Source: a virus. From it: a stretch of DNA of 40,063 nucleotides. Made by a program: the position numbers and the translations under genes. The stretch lies in IMG/VR virus record IMGVR_UViG_3300010158_000149, positions 1 through 40,063 of that record; one strand, written 5' to 3'. Below are positions 30,101-32,973 of the stretch, piece after piece; position 1 is the stretch's first letter; the number at the start of each line of letters is the position of its first letter. The notes below the pieces were generated by a model. It searched no databases and was not told the origin of the DNA. It saw nothing but the letters and a program-made list of their open reading frames with translations.

Positions 30101-32160
30101 CAGATTTCCAAATCTCTACCCAGGTGGGAGGATCTCCCGTTACAGTAACAACTGCTAGTGGAACAATGACAGGTATTATTAATGGACTTACTGTTTCTAA
30201 TATAACAAATATAAACAATGCGATTACACCATATGCAACTAGTGTTGTGGTTACTGGAACCATTGATGCTGGTGATTATGTAGTATGTAATGATACTACT
30301 AAATTGATCTCTGGCCAACAGATTATCTTTAAGGCTCCAGTCTTTGATGCTGGATCATTTGTTAATGGATCAATCTATCAAATAACAGTATTGGGAACTA
30401 CAAATTGGAACGCAATTGGATTTATTGGTACTCCGGTTGTGGGAGGGTTGTTCACTTGTAATAATGTAGCACAAACTGGTTCTGGTAAAGCCTTGCTTGC
30501 TAATGCAGGTGGCATAATTACAACTGGACAAGTTTATTTTGTGGGTACAATCGCTTCATCAACTGATTTTACTATAGTAGATCAATTTAATACTCTAGTC
30601 CCTCTAACTACTGCCACTAATACTTTAGTTGGCTATATGGGTGGGGTCCCTGCGATACGAGTTACTACCGGGATAAACAATCGTTTAACTGAAAATCAAT
30701 TAGTTCGTATCGACGGGGTAACCGGCGCTACTCAATTAAACAACAATGTTTATTATGTTCATATAATAACGAACACAATATTTGATTTATATCTACAACC
30801 GTATAATCCTGCGTTGAATGCTACCAACTATCCAGTTACATTCTCCTCATCATATATATCAGGTGGATATGTTTGGATAGATGAATTATTTACAGTAGCA
30901 GATACTACTGCTATATCTACATCTTCTGTAGGTAACAGAATTACTGTTTCTAGTACTGCTGGATTAATAAATGGAACTCCAGTGTTGTTTACTGCGACGG
31001 GAACATCAGTGGGTGAAAACATACTAGGTGGAATATTGTCAAAAACAACTTACTACATATTACAAGTATCGCCTGAAGTTGATGCAGGTAAATTTATTAC
31101 TAGTAATCAGTATCAAATAACATATCTTGGAACTACTAATTGGAATACTGCTGCAGGAACATCTGCTATTACATATGCAGTCGGAGATACTTTTACTGCT
31201 GCTGCGTTAGGCACCGGCACTGGTGTGGCTAAAGGATTAAAAGAGATTACAATTACTGCTAACAGATATCCAAACGAGTTAGAAGTTGTACTGACCGATG
31301 CTACTGTAGCAAACGGAACAACCGTCAATGTATCACAATTTGAACAAGTTAATGTTGATAGATTATGGGTAACAGTAAATGGTGCTAGAGTTCCATCAAG
31401 TTCATTAAGATTAAATCCATACAATGACTTGAGTATTTTAACTACTATCAATACAGGTGATGTTGTTATTGTAACAAGTATGATGCCAACAGCTACACCA
31501 AATGAAGAAGTTTATGTATTAAATGTTGGGCAGACTGGATCTTCATCGATTTACAGAGCAAATACTCAAACCAGAACATGGTTAGTACACGAATTAAAAT
31601 ATTCTGATGATATGATTTATTTCAATGATGTAACACGTATCACTGATACTATCATACAAGATGTTACTTGCCCGGCAGCAGTAGACGGAAAATACAATAT
31701 TGGATTAACGTCTAATAAGAATGTGATATGTCACATTGTAGTTTACAATAATACTACTTCTATAGCAGTTGCTCCTGAAAATTATAAGATAGTTATTGTA
31801 AATTCTGCTCCAATATTACAGATTTCAGCACAAGTTTCTGTTGGCAATTCATTGACAATTACCTCAGTTGAGGGAAGATTAGTATGGATGGACAATGGAG
31901 AATTGATTGGATTTGCTGAATGTGATTTAGCAAACAATACTGTATCTAAATTGACTCGCGGCGCAGGCGGAACAGGTGTTCAGCCGTATACTCCAATCTA
32001 TTCTGAAGGGTACGGCTTGACCCCAAATAACAGAATGACAGACGTATTATATTCTGAAACCTGGAACCCAATTCCTGGAGTTTATAACACCGCAGAAGGG
32101 GATCCGTTACAGATTGCTGACACAGACGGCGCAAGATTCTTGCGAGGTGATACAAATTAA
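12139..32160 (+). CDS. Giant 6673-residue modular tail/baseplate protein in the gp7 position
   Basis: One uninterrupted ORF, half the window. The N-terminus (LNFLPDIFKTETNAQFLAAT; about 1-170) resembles conserved starts of large structural proteins in T4-like aquatic phages. Residues ~1230-2250 form a Trp/Tyr-rich conserved region. An FG-GAP-like propeller spans ~2480-3112. ~3634-3709 is another conserved block (FLEGYLNEVKPYHVVIKEF). Two dense arrays of a ~60-residue FGGI/TYYV module (~4115-4975 and ~5587-6381) flank a seven-blade Asp-box propeller (~5092-5404). The last ~70 residues (GVQPYTPIYSEGYGL to EGDPLQIADTDGARFLR) look like a conserved C-terminal cap. Following gp6 places it where T4 has gp7 (1032 residues). 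No peptidase, intein or catalytic motif is evident. I infer a baseplate-periphery/adhesion protein. The ribosome-binding site is weak. Confidence 0.75.
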   Translation: MATRIRTLNFLPDIFKTETNAQFLAATLDQLVAQPNTKKIEGYVGSKFGYGVNAKDYYVTEPTKTRTDYQLDPGVVFLKENESVAKDFISYPGIVDALTIQGGITADNNRLFNSQFYSWDSFTNLDPIINFNQYYWIPEGPERVVVAANVIYNTSNYIIQDESTYYLISSETNPTPSINPSLTLLRGGTYTFTVNQPTQFWIQGEPGITGFSSTQHNVQTRDVYGVENNGAAQGVITFTVPEKNALSDINFPGNNTVDVVSTLAFDEVNGAFVNDIGGIDGVTALNGLTVMFYNTGVPNESGFVHKFFSQTEYDTNDNVIVPPATITVTATSSTNNTVTCDSTSSLIEGQTITFTGTAFGGLTAYSTTSGPCIYTVTSILNPTQFTIAIPGSSNEIGGIPLLALSNAAGTMIGNINEGLYEEGFYTPVAGTFYIINLLGSDDNPFIQLTKLSNIPTTERITASFGTQWAGRNFYRSTTGIITVYPYNSAILDVLYYQDGTNPNKVGVLNIVDNNITNQINVNADILGKTNYTAPNGVVFTNGLKILFQGNIYPASYNNVEYYVEGVGTAIELIPVTTLVSPGLFSAGEYIPYDTIPYDIGNYDSSLYIPVDPDYITIARNSINRNPWSRSNRWFHIDVINASATYNNNPDLITAYTQIDNKAKRPIIEFYPNIKLFDAGVVGKDPIDFIDTRTPDAFTTVSGEPNYYPDVAGWTTATAIIAPVTGAITSRTASYTYALINQVTLSSTVGLHVNDTISFGSSFGGITSGTTYTISSIVGSNITLNDSYGNLVILNNSGPVSVSTSIYPYSTTITIPTVGVSGLFEIGQYISDSTVLLPSVTFITDITTAGSNTILTISWYEQTTIAATSVAALVTADTPLDNYALFDGARVVFSVDTNLEVRNKIFISRFSTIVPGTTPVITLTEAEDGLVLADEQTAVYRGYNYIGKDFYFTGTTWIEGQQKTTLNQAPRFDVFDKNEISFGNPDIYVGTSFTGCTLFSYGLGVGANDTVLGFPVRYSSVNNIGDISFDVTLNSLTFNYVSGTTSVTQKVNTGYVYNYTLSSNNTTTVVRQLGWQTAVSPSVQYQIFEFDWNTITTGNVFTCDIAPIVSTPTKWPLIQVYINNVYLSSNDWTSIFTDTTTTITIPNIGTVDTVVQILILSDQVSATAYFQTPINLNNNPLNQDLTSVNIGDIRGQYQSIFFNNPDTTGEVFGPNNYHNLGNLVPWGNRIIQNSAGLPAVGTFLRNQAHDLFNALLFNSREYTTFKALLVDTVNNSDYSRILTPSEMLDLALDTINSTHTNDQSFFWSDMLPSKAPYIVNTYSFANSLDVSIYPLSHIYNFATANYNGVLVYLLRNGIQTQLVKGVDYTISIDSPSLTITTDLIPNDQITIKEYNQTYGSYVPNTPTKLGLYPATIPSVVLDTAYNPETYFIVGHDGSFNKLYGNYNTTTSTLTDFRDQVLLEYETRVYNNLKLSETVPAGSYQGVIIPGFFRSTDYSYDEFLQIYSESFLNWVGQNRINYKTQFYNTTNQFSYNYRNSGNKINKDPIDQGYFRGAYLYFYDTSTPNETPWEMLGLANEPTWWTTRYGPAPYTSDNLVLWEDLAAGLVWNNGDPFIKPSYVRNGLLDIIPVDSNGDLLSPLDSIVGNYDQNIFRKDWIVGDVGPAEFSYRRSSTWAFDLMRILALTKPADFFNLGIDVDNYKYNTEFNQYLVKDRSHLVLSEIPIYGNGTPATSYINWIVDYEKQVGVDATTNITTLLNNLDVRLVYRLAGFSDKTLLKFYVEKSSANSNNSSLLIPDESYQVLLYENQPFDKIVYSGVVVQISENGYKVYGNSQTNAYFTVLVPTFGGNSEKITVEKATVSVTSTFTNKTEVIPYGTEFYNIQQVSQFLISYGEYLKSHGMVYEQIENGIPINWQQMVAEFLYWSQVGWEIGSITTINPSATLLAIDKESRIVQPLTLQRHNFVLNQNLYPIQNVDLSIVRDGTAFTAQPLNSGDAISYGQFNISNIEHGIVFDNTTLFNDIIYNLITGLRQNRIYVRGTKTADWNGNVDAFGFILNQDNIAEWTKEIKYTAGSIVKYKNKYWTALTIIQAKEIFDERDWKETSYNEIQKGLLPNSQTRSYESTLYYDVNKANLENDADLLSFSLIGYRPRDYMALADLTDITQVNVYQNMIKSKGTPNAAKAFKGANLPQGGINYDIYENWAIKSGEFGGILNNNFIEFRLSQPDLTGNPSIVGLTNGNYTAGVQQEVSLSNVFNYGRPITSPNILSTISSVTPSTLYPTAGYVNYNDVKLASYYYSGLTTGQNSVGTVIPINEFYVRDYAWLASYLGTWQVYTPSSLGSIINAKNNLNGTVTITFSQAHNLKRYQPFAIVNFNVAINNYYIVSAIVDPFNVMINLSLNPQITSINGQGIGFKLQSQRVATAPEIVDLPSLLENEFNKLKVWVDTNNDGGWAVLRKSLNYQYTKEILKTASQTLGSAVAYTTALGYMVGDSGAGEVYRYAYDNVTDSYLEKQTISHGASFGSNITYIDDLFVISEPTGSPNVYIYQLITTTLLNTLLLYQTIAAPGGVTNWGSSTALSGDQNWLYISDMGHALVYVYRRSAVTNQYVNVGTLSVAGLTSADSFGYSISTDYYGGTVVIGTPQQDYDITAQNYGYTYVFNRTVENFEARSSSQSYTPVLFNLAWTPGNVPTVANTISSNAITLGSVTGLQDGANGTPIVFTGTPYGGISANTVYYVKLISGSTITLSLTRNGTTLALTNSTGTMTANGQTSPLYVTVNGTTLADNLYAVVGSTFNVYSTATPTLNAGDIINVSGTNFVLTQTLTNEETPRVGVQFGTSTSTNRFANEILIGAPFELSEQNYEGAVHRYTNGGEKYGTIIGTNTCNITTPRTILLNGFAVTLPIGNATTAANAINSNSITNVTASAVAGKLVISLVDVALAVAGNKLSLSVLDTATLAEMGVTIYKQTQKIACPHLTGRTQFGTVVKFNSSGSFVASAPVGARYSATTFDFTDDELDNDTVFDNNATQWVDTFNNAGAVYMFDYLSTYNENINAPGKFVYAQSINAQDLDYGAQPHYGTALDFNDNVVTVGTPGFNPNNNPQETNGQVVTYVSNISEPDWAVYRSSSEIVDINGVFNVQLFSANTNETLENLDYIDPLQGKLLGAVAENIDVVSNADPASYNSIANQGGLVWGAEKIGTLWFNTSTTRFMNYHQNDVSYNSQWWGRVFPGSDVVVYSWVASNQPPVSYPGPGIPYNTDNYTVRGIINPEGLITPVYYFWARNTNIVFNQIGKTLADSTLELYIGNPQGTGISYLAPFLPSVFGLYNCFPYINAKDTVLHLGYSTGANDDATHNQYSLIRSNYADDFLPGVPGSGAAYQNHAAVGITEPIGLYNRMLDSMCGVDNAGGVVPDPLLPKAVQTGVLARPRQGFFYNRFGALKNYLQYANVVLAQFPIVELRNPQLLYKAGEINPSTVNNSQWQGSSTLFYDTTKYWNFVNWWATGYDNNTKSSLQVPIYADLSTLNVPAGTIVTVASNGAGSSETYILADTGVWVRIGLANGTIEFSSVLWDYTEARLGFGDNFFDTTPYDEYPSTETRYIVRALNEEIYTNELLIFRNKSLILLFEYIQSETIESQNYLDWLNKTSFIDVSHTIRELLPLEVFKSDNQLFLEGYLNEVKPYHVVIKEFIFKYTKTDIFEGDITDFDLPAQYNSTIEQFVSPELVYANPSGDNQYLPSDPIWQTAPYSQWFSNYGLGITGQNGYKISLLDSYLSLNSSSCYVDNINGFPVTGTIIIGEEKIAYSAKNLATNQLIGLSRGINGTTITVHFPGDSIHIDLPAVVVLHEGRGYANPPTVTAYIDTTIYPAPRVPAQLEPIMSLDSVIGVNVINPGEGYVVLPTIKIDPAITISINSSRVNILTNTIELPTLLLQTGDLVVYSIPAGSTEIDGLVIGQQYYVNVLEFTPVPIFALYSNYLDAINDHDRIVLYTTGSGTQYFSQGATATSVTSAIPVRENSIALRFDRTSYNSQVTPWQGNGYYGSFYAGTLSNSNKIASSAITVQSTQPPISSILASAEGAAFEILDVQNEQSITWSSRTRITVQTYGSTYPTTAYRNAIRINPSEGGADVVGYIGSTIGFYIGMPIKFVGSTSGTLLTSTKTYYVKSLVQLPKIINAGSFVPGTSYTIVSVGNTNFMAIGASSNAVDVTFTATGIGSGTGTASDNLLLEDTGFTISDTVDENGVPGTVVNPNTPSSNSVPVSTNLISYVGEETNLAIMTINYDGIRTATNTTPATNTITVQLTPTGQNGTTNFYTGLPIFFTGKVFGGIEENQTYYVTTVVDNQQFTMSVNDNPTTFSITATSASNNSITCETTINLLSINDPIIFTGNVFGGIVAGKTYYVRELFTNNTSFSISSTINGSAVALTDSPADSSCTLTSQKNVLQLTTGTGSMTLNVGLPVSPGQVNGQEFTLYETSTQYNGVTGTVSNLLTRNVSATLTTLGRICLVSGSTLSNIYDSLEFTIGSGIGGLVTATPYSITGYDNTNVTVSSTTSTGNWLIVNTSTSPDSTNPLYVGMPLYFTGTSLGGVLLDVVYYVYAIDASPPSGQGRFKISENINLTSVFAVTNANGEMVGAGDPYITIADSLLNSSQTASSITVADPAVVTVSNGAAFPNGTAIKFTTTGTLPTPLTTDLTYYVRNKSGNTFNVSYTPTSSLIKTTVAGTGTFNVIQTPVKLTQYFDTANHAIFDVSYILGGYSSIITDAGSGYAVNNTIVILGEDLGGSTPTNNLTLTITEVNTSTGAIQSAISSGTPAGVVEQYYLNVISGNQVGVYSDPNLTVAVSGQNFAYNGITSTTVTSVVASTNVLNVTSSSNFSVNDPVVFTNTVSATAIRAGQTYQILTLGNTDFRLLGALTNTIGQVFVATTTGSGTGTVIASVYGGITAGETYYIKSTPTTTSITISETIGGTVFDITVNLTGSMTMAKSGDYALLPEPFFFNPSIVKYNNQVYQCVISNNDTDFIFGKWELLNSGDFRLNALDRIEGYYRPTVNMPGMDMTQLVTGITYPNSTYLGNAFAPADEYTVDAIIQDQPFYATGLNLKAIVWNGLTYVAGSDTTDYSSINISETATSWTINTLANQVINITDMIYTGENYIITTNNSATPILYSTNGFDWSVIYDYAPIVNVSALSLNGVVYHNGIYVAVGDNILTSAGLTAWTETYSFTSTVTTNVLNGVTYVSTGGFTGFVAVGAGQRIVNGIIVNVGIIFTSTNGYIWNQVPFTSTVYGFNSIAANSQTITAVGDNGIIYTSFNCINWFVQSSGTSNNLNNIIWDNYNSKFVVVGDTGKILTSTTAGITWTVQTSGTTETLESIVYNNIAGKYVVVGLNNTVLTSSNASTWISTGTFETSNAVYNIQGEQFEYGYGPEELVPGVVLDSLTMVVATRPGTNWEDTVYQHVGYNVVSTEITSTSGSQTSYSFDNLVITPAQLAVFVIHYNTGLSTSLYEGADYTVDWITNDIILNSPLTNYLYPGTDTLRIDVYEVGNGDQLVKANTKTDPIRINSTTGFQEIYVNANYSADIYQGSGVMRPTSSPIYVNAIATDDAYNTITCDGVNDFILNSPITFSGAVFGGIVEDQVYYVKSIGGISNRITISETYNAGTGTAGETFAVTTATGLMEVIIRTGTGAVWTTPAVYHNGIGMVLGTTAPVTRTRASTNTITTITTGSLIPDTTIVFSDTMFGDVIIPQQVYYVKTIYDANEFSISETLGGAVLALSDATGGADFVTNDYAIGFASNGIDAAIVLAGQYDATVDYISYSLFGQTLPIQYGYTIPQVQLFTGNGSSASFALTNYIGDDNVTNAIVEIDGLRQNQSSYTINANTNTIVFTPPPANGATIAVTSYNLTDRQYFNTQYNITGSGTLSSITVTSTTHSVGTYDQNTPAAQTYDQNTPSVVLFDQVLNYLSTSSTSNLTVDYPITFNSPTLGGLVAGQTYFVTAILNSTDFQISTQVGGSPVTVTTASGTMTGIINGLTVSNITNINNAITPYATSVVVTGTIDAGDYVVCNDTTKLISGQQIIFKAPVFDAGSFVNGSIYQITVLGTTNWNAIGFIGTPVVGGLFTCNNVAQTGSGKALLANAGGIITTGQVYFVGTIASSTDFTIVDQFNTLVPLTTATNTLVGYMGGVPAIRVTTGINNRLTENQLVRIDGVTGATQLNNNVYYVHIITNTIFDLYLQPYNPALNATNYPVTFSSSYISGGYVWIDELFTVADTTAISTSSVGNRITVSSTAGLINGTPVLFTATGTSVGENILGGILSKTTYYILQVSPEVDAGKFITSNQYQITYLGTTNWNTAAGTSAITYAVGDTFTAAALGTGTGVAKGLKEITITANRYPNELEVVLTDATVANGTTVNVSQFEQVNVDRLWVTVNGARVPSSSLRLNPYNDLSILTTINTGDVVIVTSMMPTATPNEEVYVLNVGQTGSSSIYRANTQTRTWLVHELKYSDDMIYFNDVTRITDTIIQDVTCPAAVDGKYNIGLTSNKNVICHIVVYNNTTSIAVAPENYKIVIVNSAPILQISAQVSVGNSLTITSVEGRLVWMDNGELIGFAECDLANNTVSKLTRGAGGTGVQPYTPIYSEGYGLTPNNRMTDVLYSETWNPIPGVYNTAEGDPLQIADTDGARFLRGDTN
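13121..13311 (+). repeat. FGGI/TYYV beta module, isolated N-terminal copy
   Basis: Encodes a diverged copy around TITFTGTAFGGLTAYS with a following FTIA strand. It is preceded by the S-N-N-T-V-T-C-D segment also seen before later copies (TITCD at ~28920, SITCE at ~25210). Confidence 0.6.
14344..14511 (+). repeat. FGGI/TYYV beta module, second isolated copy
   Basis: Encodes NDTISFGSSFGGITSGTTYT followed by a beta strand (SNITLNDS). It matches the module core F-G-G-I-x-x-G-x-T-Y. Confidence 0.6.
18361..18444 (+). other. CBM5/12-like short aromatic motif in the giant protein
   Basis: Residues 2075-2102 read IVKYKNKYWTALTIIQ followed by a conserved W. The V-x-Y-x-N-x-x-Y/W-x-A...W spacing is that of small chitin-binding-type (CBM5/12) modules in phage fibres. 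A second instance lies at 27112-27198. Carbohydrate binding is inferred. Confidence 0.35.
19575..21475 (+). other. FG-GAP-like beta-propeller region, interrupted by inserts
   Basis: Residues ~2480-3112 contain repeated blades of the form FG...(V/L)(V/I)(I/A)(G/S)AP...GAVY.F. Examples are SFGYSISTDYYGGTVVIGTP, NEILIGAPFEL then GAVHRY, QFGTVVKFNSSGSFVASAP then AGAVYMFDY, and HYGTALDFNDNVVTVGTP. FG-GAP repeats build integrin-type propellers that bind ligands. Two foreign segments interrupt the blades: an FGGI/TYYV module at 20206-20445, and a segment at about 20770-21045 resembling flagellin-IN-type motifs. Confidence 0.55.
20206..20445 (+). repeat. FGGI/TYYV beta module inserted in the FG-GAP-like region
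   Basis: Encodes TPIVFTGTPYGGISANTVYY, then a Thr/Leu-rich strand pair ending STGTMTA. It sits between two propeller blades. Confidence 0.65.
24643..24792 (+). repeat. Second-type module (GTTNW/GSGTGT), copy 1
   Basis: Encodes AGSFVPGTSYTIVSVGNTNF, then an IGASSN turn, FTATG and GSGTGTA. It interrupts an FGGI/TYYV module after its TYYV strand. Confidence 0.7.
26785..26925 (+). repeat. Second-type module (GTTNW/GSGTGT), copy 2
   Basis: Encodes IRAGQTYQILTLGNTDFRLL, then IGQVFVATT and GSGTGTV. It is inserted between VVFTNTVS and VYGGITAGETYYI, that is, within the core of an FGGI/TYYV module. Confidence 0.7.
27112..27198 (+). other. Second CBM5/12-like motif in the giant protein
   Basis: Residues 4992-5020 read SIVKYNNQVYQCV...GKWELL, the same V-x-Y-x-N-x-x-Y-x-x...W spacing as at 18361-18444. 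It sits between module array A and the Asp-box propeller. Confidence 0.35.
27412..28350 (+). other. Seven-blade Asp-box (BNR/Ycf48-like) beta-propeller
   Basis: Residues ~5092-5404 hold seven Asp-box-like turns ending in Trp: SETATSW (~27484), STNGFDW (~27610), SAGLTAW (~27737), STNGYIW (~27913), SFNCINW (~28033), TTAGITW (~28159) and SSNASTW (~28282). Later blades carry VVVGDTGKILTS just before the box, and spacing is about 42 residues apart from one longer blade. This is the S-x-D/N-x-G-x-x-W pattern of sialidase-type and Ycf48-like propellers. The catalytic residues of sialidases are not evident, so binding is more likely than hydrolysis. Confidence 0.65.
29899..29958 (+). repeat. Two 30-bp units encoding TYDQNTP
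   Basis: Adjacent in-frame units encode TYDQNTPAAQ and TYDQNTPSVV, then a partial LFDQ. They differ at synonymous positions (tat/tac, act/acc), so the protein repeat seems maintained. Confidence 0.75.
30346..30507 (+). repeat. Second-type module (GTTNW/GSGTGT), copy 3
   Basis: Encodes DAGSFVNGSIYQITVLGTTN, then WNAIGF and TGSGKA. It splits an FGGI/TYYV core between IIFKAPVF and GGIITTGQVYF. Its DNA is visibly similar to copy 4 around TATCAAATAACA. Confidence 0.75.
31081..31236 (+). repeat. Second-type module (GTTNW/GSGTGT), copy 4
   Basis: Encodes DAGKFITSNQYQITYLGTTN, then WNTAAG and GTGTGVAKG. It sits after the TYYI strand of the preceding FGGI module, the same place as copy 1. Confidence 0.75.
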
Positions 32161-32162
32161 AT

Positions 32163-32170
32163 GATAAATA
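32163..32170 (+). promoter_or_regulatory. Putative T4-type late promoter after the giant gene
   Basis: GATAAATA begins 3 nt after the giant gene's stop. Initiation a few bases downstream would fall at or just inside the start of the 48-codon gene, so it may serve the 32322 gene, or give an almost leaderless message. Confidence 0.4.
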
Positions 32171-32174
32171 AAAC

Positions 32175-32321
32175 ATGAACGAAAAACTGGAAGAAAACAA
32201 GCAGCAAACTACGCAAGAGAAAAAGCCTAACGAACAAGTAGGGTTTTATTTTTCGTCCGGAATAAAGATAACCGATCCAAATACCAAAGAAGTATTGGTT
32301 CAAATGCGAGGCGATAATTAA
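32175..32321 (+). CDS. Small 48-residue protein with an IKITDPN motif
   Basis: A short gene fills the gap after the giant ORF. ATG at 32175 is the first start after an in-frame TAA, and its TAA ends one base before the next ATG. The first ~20 residues are charged and Gln/Lys-rich (MNEKLEENKQQ). The rest, GIKITDPNTKEVLVQMRGDN, matches the N-terminus of the next protein (FIKIHDPNNGEVFVEKKNA) in the pattern I-K-I-x-D-P-N-x-x-E-V-x-V. I recall small proteins with this ending next to structural genes in T4-like aquatic phages, but no function. There is no clear ribosome-binding site; reinitiation from the upstream stop is possible. Confidence 0.7.
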   Translation: MNEKLEENKQQTTQEKKPNEQVGFYFSSGIKITDPNTKEVLVQMRGDN

Positions 32322-32942
32322 ATGTCAGTAATAACACTATCATATAAAGTAGAAGGATTTATCAAAATTCATGACCCTAACAACGGGGAAGTATTTGTAG
32401 AGAAGAAAAATGCTATAAATTATGAAACCATGTCTGAGGCCATTGCTGATACATTAAGCAGCCGAGGTTACGGGGAAATCTATGAAATGGCATTTGGGAA
32501 TGGCGGCGCAAGTGTTTCTGATACTGGGGTTATTACGTATTTGCCACCAAACGTAACTGGACAAAACGCAGCATTATATAACCAAACTTACGCAAAAATC
32601 GTAGACGATACTAGCGTTTTTAACTTGGATCCTACACGTAACAAGATGACAGTTACACATACAACGGGCAAATATTATACTGATATTTTGGTACAATGTT
32701 TGCTAGATTACGGCGAGCCTGCCGGACAGGCAGCATTTGATAATAGTACCCAAACTGATAGTTCTTATATTTTTGATGAATTGGGTTTATTAGCTAGATA
32801 CGGGACGGATGCCACCGGGAATGTAATCACTAGATTATTGACACACGTAATATTTCACCCAGTACAAAAGAGTTTAAACAGACAGATTCAAATTGATTAT
32901 ACGGTTAGAATTCAAAGTTTAACGAATCTAGTAACAATTTAA
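32322..32942 (+). CDS. Conserved virion structural protein
   Basis: A 206-residue protein starting one base after the 48-codon gene, with GAGG about 10 nt upstream. The N-terminal strand pair (FIKIHDPNNGEVFVEKKNAI) is followed by NYETMSEAIADTLSSRG and EMAFGNGG, then beta-rich sequence with a C-terminal QIQIDYTVRIQSL. The K-N-A-I-N/H-x-x-x-M-S and M-A-F-G-N-G-G motifs recur in structural proteins of T4-like and related myoviruses, generally annotated only as virion proteins. Its position between the giant tail protein and the fibre-like genes supports a baseplate-periphery or fibre-attachment role. No enzyme motif is seen. Confidence 0.65.
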   Translation: MSVITLSYKVEGFIKIHDPNNGEVFVEKKNAINYETMSEAIADTLSSRGYGEIYEMAFGNGGASVSDTGVITYLPPNVTGQNAALYNQTYAKIVDDTSVFNLDPTRNKMTVTHTTGKYYTDILVQCLLDYGEPAGQAAFDNSTQTDSSYIFDELGLLARYGTDATGNVITRLLTHVIFHPVQKSLNRQIQIDYTVRIQSLTNLVTI

Positions 32943-32950
32943 GATAAATA
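32943..32950 (+). promoter_or_regulatory. Putative T4-type late promoter before the fibre-like genes
   Basis: GATAAATA right after the 32322 gene's stop, 23 nt before the next ATG. A good Shine-Dalgarno (GGAG, 32960-32963) lies between. This is the best-arranged of the NATAAATA copies. Confidence 0.55.
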
Positions 32951-32973
32951 ATAGATATCGGAGTAATTTCAAA

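Larger units (their letters stand above)
28897..31281 (+). repeat. Dense array B of FGGI/TYYV beta modules
   Basis: About six copies downstream of the Asp-box propeller. Clear cores are SPITFSGAVFGGIVEDQVYY (~28960), TTIVFSDTMFGDV (~29285), YPITFNSPTLGGLVAGQTYF (~30020) and TPVLFTATG...LGGILSKTTYY (~30975), plus a diverged one near 30690. The copies near 30310 and 30975 contain or adjoin the second-type module. Confidence 0.7.
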
